NCBI GenBank assembly: GCA_041946755.1
Contig: JBHGBB010000063.1
Coordinates: 1-17,222, forward strand
Direction of reading: 5' to 3'
DNA: 17,222 bases
Origin: JBHGBB01 sp041946755
GTDB taxonomy: Bacteria; UBP4; UBA4092; JAOAEQ01
The notes under the pieces were generated by a model. The model worked only from the letters and a program-made list of their open reading frames with translations. It was not told the origin of the DNA and made no database searches. The position numbers and the translations under genes were made by a program. The stretch's first letter is position 1, and the number at the start of each line of letters is the position of its first letter. Below are positions 8,320 through 14,973 of this stretch, piece by piece.

Positions 8320-8949
8320 TTAATCGCTTAACCTATCTTGGTTTTTATTATTGATTTGATTAACAGCAATTTTTTTTCGTAACAATCTTTTTGCCGCATG
8401 AATCCGGGCAGCAGCATTCCGTCTCGAGATCTGTAGAATCCCGCTGATTTCATCTAAAGAGCAATTACTGACATATTTTAGGTATAGCACCGTACGGTAT
8501 TTTTTAGGGATATTATCCAGATATAATTCTATGGTTTCTCTCATTTCCTGGTTTAATTGGCTCGATTGCGCTAATTCAGCAATTTTATTTTCGAAATATG
8601 CTTTTTCCTGCTCGCCTAAATCAGTTAGTGGTATCATTGTCCGTTGTTTACCTCGCCGGAAATTAGAGCATTGGTTGAGAACGATTTTTGCCAGCCAATG
8701 CCGGAATTTCTTCCGGTCGCGCAGCTGCGGTAATTTCTGCCATGCATGCAGAAGACTTTCCTGAACCACATCTTCGGCATCGCGGAAATTGCGTAAATGC
8801 GATACCGCTATCGCATATAACCATTGCTGATGCTGGGTGACCAATTCGCTAAACGCTAATTTATCTCGATTCTGACTTCGTTTAATCAGATCGAGTTCAT
8901 CATCGGATATAAATCCCCGGTCGTTTTTCTGGTGGAAGTTAGCTTCCAT
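8320..8949 (-). CDS. ECF-family RNA polymerase sigma factor
   Basis: 209 residues, the usual ECF length. AGAGGGG lies 9 bases upstream of the ATG. Sigma region 2 spans residues ~31-100: AFSELVTQHQQWLYAIAVSHL, then the -10-binding DAEDVVQESLLHAWQ at 57-71, then FRHWLAKIVLNQCSNFRR. Region 4 spans ~136-195: RETIELYLDNIPKKYRTVLYL, then a helix-turn-helix, CSLDEISGILQISRRNAAARIHAAKRLL, that recognises the -35. The linker between them is short and no region 1 or 3 is present, as expected for ECF. It is the first gene of an operon with the zinc-finger/FecR/TPR protein, the common genetic arrangement of sigma and cognate anti-sigma. The leader contains a widely spaced inverted repeat (8969-8986 and 9078-9092) that may matter for its control. 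Target genes are not shown by the sequence. Confidence 0.93.
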   Translation of the reverse strand: MEANFHQKNDRGFISDDELDLIKRSQNRDKLAFSELVTQHQQWLYAIAVSHLRNFRDAEDVVQESLLHAWQKLPQLRDRKKFRHWLAKIVLNQCSNFRRGKQRTMIPLTDLGEQEKAYFENKIAELAQSSQLNQEMRETIELYLDNIPKKYRTVLYLKYVSNCSLDEISGILQISRRNAAARIHAAKRLLRKKIAVNQINNKNQDRLSD

Positions 8950-8968
8950 CTATTCGTTCCCCTCTATA

Positions 8969-9092
8969 TATATTAGACACCTAAAAAAGGAGAAAAATTA
9001 ATAAAAATGTTAATTATTTACTAATATTTATATATTATATTGAAAATAAAGAGGTTATATAATATGAAACATGCTTATTTTAGGTGCTATAT
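8969..9092. repeat. Spaced inverted repeat in the sigma-gene leader
   Basis: ATATTAGACACCTAAAA at about 8969-8986 is nearly the reverse complement of TTTTAGGTGCTATAT at 9078-9092; the two differ by two single-base indels in the outer part. The shared core is TTTTAGGTG. In a transcript of the sigma operon these arms could pair and close a very AT-rich loop of about 90 bases, just upstream of the ribosome site at 8960-8966. They could also be two binding sites facing each other. Confidence 0.45.
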
Positions 9093-9106
9093 TTTAATTA
9101 AGTCAA
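9077..9106 (-). promoter_or_regulatory. Possible promoter for the ECF sigma/FecR operon
   Basis: On the minus strand TTGACT (complement of 9101-9106) and TAAAAT (complement of 9077-9082) are 18 bases apart, five of six matches each. The leader would be about 120 bases. The region is very AT-rich, so chance matches are likely. Confidence 0.35.
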
Positions 9107-9177
9107 AGGTAAAGGGTATTATTGACATTTATATTCATTTATATCAGGATAATATTGAATAGTATTTTATCAGTTTA

Positions 9178-10074
9178 TTAGTCTCGTATTCCCATTGCGG
9201 ATTTGCAGGTATTGATATGAATACGAACTGTATCCTTGGTATTGACCGCATATCCTCCGGCAAGAACGATGACTAACGGGATCTTTTTATGTCGACAATA
9301 AGTGGTGACCAAATCATCCCGATGCCGGAGTCCATCCATGGTTATTTTCAGCTTTCCGAGCTGGTCATGTTCATAAGGATCAGCGCCGGCAACATAAACA
9401 ATAAGGTCTGGTTTAAATGCATCGACCTGTTTCGGAATAACCGTTTTCATCGCGGCGAGATATTCTGCATCTTTGGCGTAATCTTCAAGACCGATATCCA
9501 GGTTGCTGTTTTGTTTCGCCGGATAATTATTCTCCTGATGGATAGAAAAAGTAAATACTGAATCGTCATCTTTAAAGATATGAGCGGTACCATTCCCTTG
9601 ATGCAGATCGCAGTCGATTACTAACGCCGTTTTGATTTTCTGCTCAGTCTGCATGACGCGGATAGCTACTGCAATATCGTTGATATAACAGAATCCTTCC
9701 GCATGGTCGGCGAATGTATGATGGAATCCGCCACCAAGATTAACAGCGATACTGTTATTTTCTATTGCTTTTTGGGCGGTAAGAATTGTACCGCCGGCAG
9801 CGAGAAAATAGGCATCGACAATCTGTTTGGTTAACGGCATTTCGGAATACATGGTGCGATAAGTCCATCGCAGATTCAATAAATCATTGAGATAGGTCTC
9901 GGTATGGACTAAGCATAATTGGTCGAATGTTGCCGGTTCCGGTTCGAGAACCTCGTTTGGTTTAACTAATTCTTCTTGAATGAGAGATTCATATATCAGC
10001 TGGAATTTCTCCATCGGAAATACATGCTGACCGATATCGCAATAATAGTTCTTTGAATAGATAAACGAGACCAT
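9178..10074 (-). CDS. Histone deacetylase superfamily zinc hydrolase
   Basis: 298 residues, close to the single-domain length of bacterial members of the arginase/HDAC superfamily. The active site appears complete. GGGFHH gives the His pair H118-H119, VIDCDLHQGNGT gives D154, D156 and H158, AGADPYEHDQLG gives D232, and LAGGYA gives the transition-state Tyr Y275. By family analogy D156, H158 and D232 bind zinc. Such enzymes cleave acetyl-lysine, acetylpolyamines or other amides (the acetoin-utilisation/APAH relatives). The sequence does not fix the substrate, though the GGGFHHT-x4-EGFCYIND run resembles the HDAC11-like class IV group. It has no signal peptide, so it is cytoplasmic. GGAA lies 8 bases before the ATG at 10074. 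It stands alone, 228 bases upstream of the sigma operon on the same strand. Confidence 0.92.
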   Translation of the reverse strand: MVSFIYSKNYYCDIGQHVFPMEKFQLIYESLIQEELVKPNEVLEPEPATFDQLCLVHTETYLNDLLNLRWTYRTMYSEMPLTKQIVDAYFLAAGGTILTAQKAIENNSIAVNLGGGFHHTFADHAEGFCYINDIAVAIRVMQTEQKIKTALVIDCDLHQGNGTAHIFKDDDSVFTFSIHQENNYPAKQNSNLDIGLEDYAKDAEYLAAMKTVIPKQVDAFKPDLIVYVAGADPYEHDQLGKLKITMDGLRHRDDLVTTYCRHKKIPLVIVLAGGYAVNTKDTVRIHINTCKSAMGIRD

Positions 10075-10168
10075 ATATTAAGTTCCAAGATACAAGATGC
10101 GAGTGGTGAAGATTAGATTTTGTATTGTTTCCTCAGTTCTCTATTCTCTTTACTCAGTACTGAGCATC

Positions 10169-10197
10169 TTGATATTTTCATTATTATAACCTATAAT
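10169..10197 (+). promoter_or_regulatory. Sigma-70-type promoter, probably for tRNA-Val
   Basis: TTGATA at 10169-10174 and a perfect TATAAT at 10192-10197 are separated by 17 bases. The only gene downstream on this strand within reach is the tRNA at 10377, so the predicted precursor would carry an unusually long leader of about 170 bases that contains the fold-back repeat. Confidence 0.6.
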
Positions 10198-10204
10198 CTA
10201 TTAG

Positions 10205-10325
10205 GATAATGCCAAATTCCAAAATCCCAATGCCAAATAAGTGTCAAATACTTTAATGGCAAAACCATTATTTCGTAGGATTTGATATTTGAAATTGGAC
10301 ATTAGAGCTTGATTTGGCATTTGAT
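10205..10325. repeat. Imperfect fold-back repeat upstream of the tRNA
   Basis: The left arm (about 10205-10252) is built of CCAAAT/CCAAAAT words, and the right arm (about 10282-10325) holds their complements (ATTTGG, ATTTGA). Both arms share ATGCCAAAT at the outer end, AATG-(x)-CCAA in the middle and TCAAAT at the inner end. The centre has a small hairpin, AATGG-CAAAA-CCATT. No reading frame or transposase is present. Confidence 0.55.
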
Positions 10326-10340
10326 CCGCCTTAGGCGGAT
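10324..10340. repeat. Palindrome ATCCGCCTTAGGCGGAT
   Basis: Perfect 8-bp arms around one central base. Sixteen of its 17 bases recur inside the kinase gene at 11735-11750, so this is a dispersed element rather than a local terminator; no T run follows. Confidence 0.75.
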
Positions 10341-10354
10341 TGACATTTGAACTT

Positions 10355-10371
10355 CCCCAAATCTTTTGGGG
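10355..10371 (+). repeat. Hairpin CCCCAAA-TCT-TTTGGGG before the tRNA
   Basis: Perfect 7-bp arms with a 3-base loop end 5 bases before the 5' end of the tRNA. It could influence processing of the precursor, or could be another small palindromic insertion. Confidence 0.55.
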
Positions 10372-10376
10372 GCTAT

Positions 10377-10452
10377 GGGCGATTAGCTCAGTTGGTAGAG
10401 CACTGCTTTCACATAGCAGGGGTCATCGGTTCGAGCCCGGTATCGCCCACCA
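10377..10452 (+). tRNA. tRNA-Val (anticodon CAC), CCA encoded
   Basis: The cloverleaf folds completely. The acceptor GGGCGAT pairs with ATCGCCC (10442-10448). The D arm is GCTC/GAGC. The anticodon stem CTGCT/AGCAG surrounds the seven-base loop TTCACAT, giving anticodon CAC, which reads GUG valine. The variable loop is five bases, and the T arm ATCGG/CCGGT has the loop TTCGAGC. The discriminator is A and the terminal CCA is encoded in the DNA (to 10452). The gene stands alone among repeats, 130 bases past the end of any protein gene. Confidence 0.96.
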
Positions 10453-10454
10453 GA

Positions 10455-10545
10455 CCACCTTCGGTGGAAATCCGAAATCCGAATACCAAAATCCGAAACA
10501 AAATCCTAAATCCCAAGTTCCAAATTCTCGTAATCATCAAAATTC
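10455..10545. repeat. Hairpin plus degenerate AAATCCG-type array after the tRNA
   Basis: CCACC-TTC-GGTGG (10455-10467) is a perfect short palindrome beginning 3 bases after the tRNA. It is followed to about 10540 by loose heptamer-like words: AAATCCG twice, then variants such as CCAAAATCCG, AAATCCC and CCAAATTC. The word set is the same as in the fold-back repeat on the other side of the tRNA. There is no T run, so it is not a standard terminator. Confidence 0.6.
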
Positions 10546-10583
10546 CTTCCGTTATTCTTATTTGAGATTTCTATAGATTTATC

Positions 10584-10612
10584 TTGAATAAACCTGAGGA
10601 TTACCTTAAAAT
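10584..10612 (+). promoter_or_regulatory. Possible promoter for the FGGY kinase
   Basis: TTGAAT at 10584-10589 and TAAAAT at 10607-10612 are separated by 17 bases, just beyond the repeat array. The leader would be about 45 bases, ending in GGAGG at 10653-10657. Confidence 0.45.
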
Positions 10613-10664
10613 TATCAGCTGATTCGTGTATTAATTATTGGAATTATTATCTGGAGGTATTATT

Positions 10665-12341
10665 ATGGCAGTACCCAAGAAATATGTTTTAGGGATTGAT
10701 GTTGGTACCGGTAGTGTCCGAACCGGGTTATTCGATTTAGCCGGTAAAAAACTCGCAGTAGATGTGGTCCCGATAAAGTTATGGAAGCCAAAACCGGATT
10801 ATGTCGAACAGAGTTCTGAAAATATCTGGCAATCGGTATGTGCTACGGTTAAAGCAGTGATGAAATCCTCCGGAGTTAAACCGGAACAGATTATCGGGCT
10901 CGGGTTCGATGCCACCTGCTCTCTCGTAGTCTTAGATAAATCCGCTAAACCGATTTCAGTCTCACCGACCCGGAATCCGGACCAGAATATTATTGTGTGG
11001 ATGGACCATCGGGCGATCGATCAGGCGCAACGGATTAATGCTACCAAACATAAAGTGTTGCGGTATGTCGGCGGCATCATCTCGCCGGAAATGGAATCCC
11101 CGAAATTGCTCTGGTTGAAAGAGAATATGCCTGCGGTATTTAAACATGCGGGTTATTTTTTCGACCTACCGGATTATTTGGTTTTCCGGGCGACGGGAGA
11201 TACTTCTCGTTCCCTTTGTAGCACCGTATGCAAATGGACCTATCAGGGGCATCTTGAATCGGAACCCGGTAGCGATAGTATCGGTCGCTGGGATGGCAGT
11301 TATTGGACCAAAATCGGTATCCCTGAATTCGCTAAGGAGCGGTTCGAACGCATCGGCCGCCGGGTACGACCTATGGGTGAACCAATCGGGCAGGGATTGA
11401 CCGCAGCCAGTGCGAAAGAGTTAGGCTTGAAACCGGGTACTGCGGTTGGGGTCAGTATTATCGATGCTCATGCCGGTGGATTAGGATTGCTGGGAATTCA
11501 GGTGAAAAAGGAAACCATAACCCCATCGTTAATCGAAACCCGGGTGGCATTGATTGGGGGGACTTCCACCTGTCATATGGCAGCCAGCCGGAAACCGTAT
11601 TTTATCAATGGGATTTGGGGCCCGTATTATTCCGCGATGATACCCGGGATGTGGTTGACTGAAGGTGGTCAATCCGCAACCGGGGCGTTAATCGACCATG
11701 TAATTTATTCCCATGCCCGGAGTAAAGAATTGGAATCCGCCTTAGGCGGACAGCAGAAATCGATTTATGAAGTGTTAGAAAAGATATTGGATGAGATGGC
11801 GAAAAAACAAGGGTTGGTTTCTTCAGCTTTCTTAACCCAAGACCGGCATGTATTACCCTATTTCCATGGGAACCGGTCTCCGCGAGCGAATCCGACCTTG
11901 CGCGGGATGATGACCGGATTAACCTTAAATAATTCGGTTGAAGAATTAGCCGTGCAATATCTCAGCACATTACAGGCAATAGCATACGGTACCCGGCATA
12001 TTATCGAGACCATGAATCAGAATGGATATCGGATAAAGCATATTTTTGCGACTGGCGGAGGTACAAAAAGTAAACTCTATTTAAGGGAACATGCCGATGC
12101 TACCGGCTGCCCGATTATCATGGGACAGGAACCGGAAGCGGTCATTTTAGGGTCGGCAATACTCGGCGCAGTAGCCAGCGGCGTTTTCCCGAATATTCTA
12201 TCAGCAATGCAGCAGATGAGCCGAAAAGGTAAAGTTATCGAACCGAATAAAGGGAAGATTGCGGAGTATCATAATAAGAAATATAAAGCATTTTTAAATC
12301 TCTATGAAAGTTTCATGGAATTGCGCAAGATAATGCAATAA
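10665..12341 (+). CDS. FGGY-family carbohydrate (probable pentulose) kinase
   Basis: 558 residues from ATG 10665, which has GGAGG 7 bases upstream; the in-frame TTG at 10638 has no RBS. Family members phosphorylate a sugar with ATP in the cytoplasm. Seen: the N-terminal phosphate-binding loop GIDVGTGSVRTGLFD, then GFDATCSLVVLD and IIVWMDHRA. IIDAHAGGLG places the catalytic-base aspartate at D267. GGTSTCHMA follows, and ATGGGTKSKLYLREHADATG (T463-G466) is the C-terminal nucleotide-binding motif. The WMDHRA and GFDATCS motifs and the length favour the D-ribulokinase/FGGY pentulose-kinase branch over glycerol or xylulose kinases, but the substrate is inferred. A 15-base palindrome is read in frame as part of ESALGG near residue 360, in a loop-like stretch, and the frame stays open. 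A diverged copy of its last 58 codons lies at 14995-15168. Confidence 0.92.
   Translation: MAVPKKYVLGIDVGTGSVRTGLFDLAGKKLAVDVVPIKLWKPKPDYVEQSSENIWQSVCATVKAVMKSSGVKPEQIIGLGFDATCSLVVLDKSAKPISVSPTRNPDQNIIVWMDHRAIDQAQRINATKHKVLRYVGGIISPEMESPKLLWLKENMPAVFKHAGYFFDLPDYLVFRATGDTSRSLCSTVCKWTYQGHLESEPGSDSIGRWDGSYWTKIGIPEFAKERFERIGRRVRPMGEPIGQGLTAASAKELGLKPGTAVGVSIIDAHAGGLGLLGIQVKKETITPSLIETRVALIGGTSTCHMAASRKPYFINGIWGPYYSAMIPGMWLTEGGQSATGALIDHVIYSHARSKELESALGGQQKSIYEVLEKILDEMAKKQGLVSSAFLTQDRHVLPYFHGNRSPRANPTLRGMMTGLTLNNSVEELAVQYLSTLQAIAYGTRHIIETMNQNGYRIKHIFATGGGTKSKLYLREHADATGCPIIMGQEPEAVILGSAILGAVASGVFPNILSAMQQMSRKGKVIEPNKGKIAEYHNKKYKAFLNLYESFMELRKIMQ
11735..11750. repeat. Palindromic repeat inside the kinase gene
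   Basis: ATCCGCCTTAGGCGGA is identical to 16 bases of the palindrome at 10324-10340 upstream of the tRNA. It is read through in frame and encodes part of ESALGGQ. Its position between SKEL and QQKSIYE suggests a surface loop that tolerates extra residues. Confidence 0.7.
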
Positions 12342-12356
12342 ATATAGGTACAAGTT

Positions 12357-12383
12357 TCACTGGGCAGTGAGTATTCTAGAATA
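12357..12383. promoter_or_regulatory. Two adjacent palindromes in front of the 12449 gene
   Basis: TCACTG-GG-CAGTGA (12357-12370) is followed one base later by the perfect 12-base palindrome TATTCTAGAATA (12372-12383). A TATAAT at 12395-12400 lies just downstream, so the second palindrome covers where a -35 would sit. This fits an operator or, for the first, a weak hairpin after the kinase gene. Confidence 0.4.
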
Positions 12384-12400
12384 GGTATAAGGTATATAAT
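12384..12400 (+). promoter_or_regulatory. Possible -10 region of the 12449 gene
   Basis: GGTATAAGGTATATAAT contains TATAAT at 12395-12400 and closely resembles the stretch at 194-211 before another exported-protein gene. No convincing -35 is visible at normal spacing, so the promoter may need an activator or a different sigma factor. Confidence 0.35.
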
Positions 12401-12448
12401 ATCGTTATTATTTGAGTAGCAAATATCTTATTCTATGAGGGTAAGAAT

Positions 12449-14881
12449 ATGATCGCGAAAATTAGCTTAGTGATTCTAGGTATAGTTTTCTTTTCGGTTA
12501 TTTCTATTGCTGGCCAGTTCGTATATTCGACTTTCCTTGGTGGAACAAGTATTGACAAGGGTTATAGTATTGCGGTGGATACTGCTGGGAATACCTATAT
12601 CGCCGGATTTACTGGTTCAACCGATTTTCCAACTACGTTTGGCACGTTTGATACCAATTTTCATTGTGTGTTTGTGAGTAAACTGAATCCGAGCGGTACC
12701 GAACTAATCTATTCTACCTATCTTGGCGGGAATTATTATGACGAAGGCGATGGCATTGCGGTAGATGCTGCCGGTAACGCATATATCACTGGATATACCG
12801 TGTCAACGGGTTCGCCTGATTTCCCGACGACTCCCGGTGCCTTTGATACCACCTTTAATGGTTTATATGATGCATTTGTAACCAAACTGAATTCGACCGG
12901 TACCGAGCTGGTATATTCCACTTACCTCGGCGGCAGTGACGAAGACAAGGGTAATAGTATTGCTATAGATGTTTCTGGTAATGCTTATGTTACCGGTGGG
13001 ACTTATTCAACCGATTTTCCGATGACTCCCGGTGCCTTTGATACCACTTTCAATGGATTCTATAAAGCGTTTGTGAGTAAACTGAATCCGAGCGGAACCA
13101 ACTTGGTATATTCAACCTACCTTGGCGGGAGTATTGATGACGAAGGTCGGGGTATTGCCGTAGATAATAATGGCAATGCCTATCTCACCGGGTATACTGT
13201 TTCGACCGATTTCCCTACGACTCCCGATGCATTTGATACCACTCGTAATGGCGTCGATGATGTGTTTGTGAGTAAACTGAATCCAAGCGGTACCGGACTC
13301 GTATATTCCACCTACCTCGGCGGAACCGATGATGACTACGGTTGGGGTATTGCACTAGATGCTTCTGGGAACGCCTATATCACTGGATTTACTTGTTCGG
13401 TCGATTTTCCGACGACACCCGATTCCTGGGATACGAGTTTTAATGGCGGCTCTTATTGGGGTGGAGATGTGTTTGTGAGTAAACTGAATCCAAGTGGTAC
13501 CGCATTGGTATATTCGACCTACCTCGGTGGAATCGGTGATGATTATGGATGTAGTATTGCGGTAGATACTTCTGATAACGCCTATATCACCGGATTTACT
13601 GATTCAGCCGATTTTCCGACCACCACCGAGGCGTGGGATACCAGTTATTATGGGGCCAATGACGTGTTCGTGAGTAAACTGAATTCGACCGGTACTGGAC
13701 TAGTCTATTCTACCTATCTCGGAGGGGAAGATGAAGATAATGGCGAGAGTATTGCCGTAGATGCTTCCGGAAACGCTTATATCACCGGATTAACTCATTC
13801 GTATAATTTTCCCGTCACTTTCGGTGTCTTAGATACCTTTTTTCATGGTCGGTATACGATAGATGCATTTGTAAGCAAGTTATCTTTCGGGCTTTCAACC
13901 GCTACTTCTCCTTATCTGAATAGTTACGGTGAATTTACGGTTAGTAATGATACCATGTATTGGTATTTTGATAAGTATAGCGACGGAATTGGCGCTGGAA
14001 CTTTGTCGTGGAAAACAGGATATAATGGCCAAGCCGGGATAGTAAAAATGATGCAGTATCCGGGTGAAAAAGGGAAATTGACTCAAGTGTTTTCGATTCC
14101 TGCTACTGGTTGGTATACTGCGATAGCGAAAGTAGCGACTGATATTGCTGAAGTTTCCAAACAGCAGAAGGTTTATCTATATTTGCTTGCATTGGATGGT
14201 AATACCACCATTAACGCCTGCGCTAATCAGGTAATTCAACCTGGAGCAGACGGATTTCATGGTGCTGGGGTGTGGAAAGGGATGGAAATCTCATTTTATG
14301 CGCAAGAAGCGATGTTAGGTATTCAATTGGTTAGTATCAATCCAACGAATAGTATGACTACTGGAAGTCTCTCTATAGATGATATTTGGGTCTATAAATC
14401 CAGTCCTCCGGGAACAAATCCGGTTACTTTAACCAATCCGGGCTTTAACTCGGGAACAACAGGATGGTTGATCCAACCTTATGCTGATGCTACGACTACC
14501 GGAGATTGGATCGGTTGGAATGGATTATTAGTTGGTACACAAGGCCCTGGAGAAAAAATGAAAGCGAGCCAGCTATGTAGTTGTCCGTCTCCTGGTAAGA
14601 AAGTATCGGGTTCAGTATGGGTATATAGCGGCGCGACAACGATGGCTGAAACCCAAAAAGTATATTTATATTTGTATAGTTATGATAGTGGTTATAATAA
14701 TATTATCGAAAGTGGAAATGCAATTTTACAGACTGGAAAGTGGACTTCGAACCAATGGCGGAAACTTCAGTTCGAATATACTCCATTTACACCATATAAC
14801 GCATTACAATTAGTTTCAATAAATCCTAATGGGAATCCCTATCAAGCGATTTATTTTGATGATGTTCAACTGACGCAATAA
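12449..14881 (+). CDS. Secreted seven-blade SBBP propeller with two C-terminal jelly-roll-like modules
   Basis: 810 residues. GAGGG at 12437-12441 precedes the ATG, and the signal peptide ends near IAG-Q (22/23). Residues ~23-478 are seven SBBP repeats (YSTYLGG, D-x-G-x-x-IAVD, GNAYITG, DFPTTPGAFDT, DVFVSKLNPSGT), about 60-70 residues each. They are more regular than those of the paralogue at 5166. Residues ~480-810 appear to hold two tandem beta-sandwich modules related to each other. Module A contains QKVYLYLLALDGN, LGIQLVSINPTNS and a closing SIDDIWVY. Module B begins LTNPGFNSGTTGW and contains QKVYLYLYSYDSG, NALQLVSINPNGN and a closing YFDDVQLTQ. The NPGF-x-G-x-x-GW opening and DDV ending are typical of CBM4/9-like carbohydrate-binding folds, so the C-terminus may bind polysaccharide; this is inference. 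Exported with no anchor visible. Confidence 0.9.
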   Translation: MIAKISLVILGIVFFSVISIAGQFVYSTFLGGTSIDKGYSIAVDTAGNTYIAGFTGSTDFPTTFGTFDTNFHCVFVSKLNPSGTELIYSTYLGGNYYDEGDGIAVDAAGNAYITGYTVSTGSPDFPTTPGAFDTTFNGLYDAFVTKLNSTGTELVYSTYLGGSDEDKGNSIAIDVSGNAYVTGGTYSTDFPMTPGAFDTTFNGFYKAFVSKLNPSGTNLVYSTYLGGSIDDEGRGIAVDNNGNAYLTGYTVSTDFPTTPDAFDTTRNGVDDVFVSKLNPSGTGLVYSTYLGGTDDDYGWGIALDASGNAYITGFTCSVDFPTTPDSWDTSFNGGSYWGGDVFVSKLNPSGTALVYSTYLGGIGDDYGCSIAVDTSDNAYITGFTDSADFPTTTEAWDTSYYGANDVFVSKLNSTGTGLVYSTYLGGEDEDNGESIAVDASGNAYITGLTHSYNFPVTFGVLDTFFHGRYTIDAFVSKLSFGLSTATSPYLNSYGEFTVSNDTMYWYFDKYSDGIGAGTLSWKTGYNGQAGIVKMMQYPGEKGKLTQVFSIPATGWYTAIAKVATDIAEVSKQQKVYLYLLALDGNTTINACANQVIQPGADGFHGAGVWKGMEISFYAQEAMLGIQLVSINPTNSMTTGSLSIDDIWVYKSSPPGTNPVTLTNPGFNSGTTGWLIQPYADATTTGDWIGWNGLLVGTQGPGEKMKASQLCSCPSPGKKVSGSVWVYSGATTMAETQKVYLYLYSYDSGYNNIIESGNAILQTGKWTSNQWRKLQFEYTPFTPYNALQLVSINPNGNPYQAIYFDDVQLTQ
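12515..13885 (+). repeat. Seven SBBP-encoding repeats
   Basis: In-frame repeats of about 170-215 bases. Several patches are almost identical between blades, for example the segment encoding VFVSKLNPSGT at 13264-13300 and again at 13469-13505. This suggests blade duplication or gene conversion within this gene. Confidence 0.85.
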
Positions 14882-14973
14882 GAATCAGAGTAAATATGGG
14901 GCTAGAATTGTAGGGATTCAATTTCAAGTATATTCAGAAATCGGTATTTACCGAGCTTTGGGTTGCCGAGGGT

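Noticed and set aside
9122..9153. TTGACA at 9122-9127 with GATAAT at 9148-9153 on the + strand
   Set aside because: Spacing is 20 bases and there is no + strand gene downstream to drive.
9064..9162. A 32-codon + strand frame, MKHAYFRCYILI..., preceded by an AGAGG
   Set aside because: It lies in very AT-rich DNA, overlaps the inverted repeat and predicted minus-strand promoter, and has no recognisable protein pattern. Chance explains it.
10340..10380. TTGACA at 10340-10345 as a closer promoter for the tRNA
   Set aside because: No -10 box lies at the needed distance; that place is occupied by the CCCCAAA/TTTGGGG hairpin and the start of the tRNA.
10455..10467. CCACC-TTC-GGTGG as the tRNA terminator
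   Set aside because: Short stem and no T run after it. It is better seen as one of the small palindromes around the tRNA.
10205..10545. CRISPR array around the tRNA
   Set aside because: The repeated words are 6-8 bases, degenerate and irregularly spaced; there is no repeat-spacer regularity and no cas gene.
10340..10576. Open reading frames running through the tRNA region
   Set aside because: They translate the tRNA and low-complexity repeats and have no supporting features.
12449..14881. SBBP protein as a quinoprotein (PQQ) dehydrogenase or adhesin of known type
   Set aside because: The repeats match the SBBP pattern (YSTYLGG, GNAYITG), not PQQ tryptophan-docking motifs, and there is no cell-wall or autotransporter anchor.
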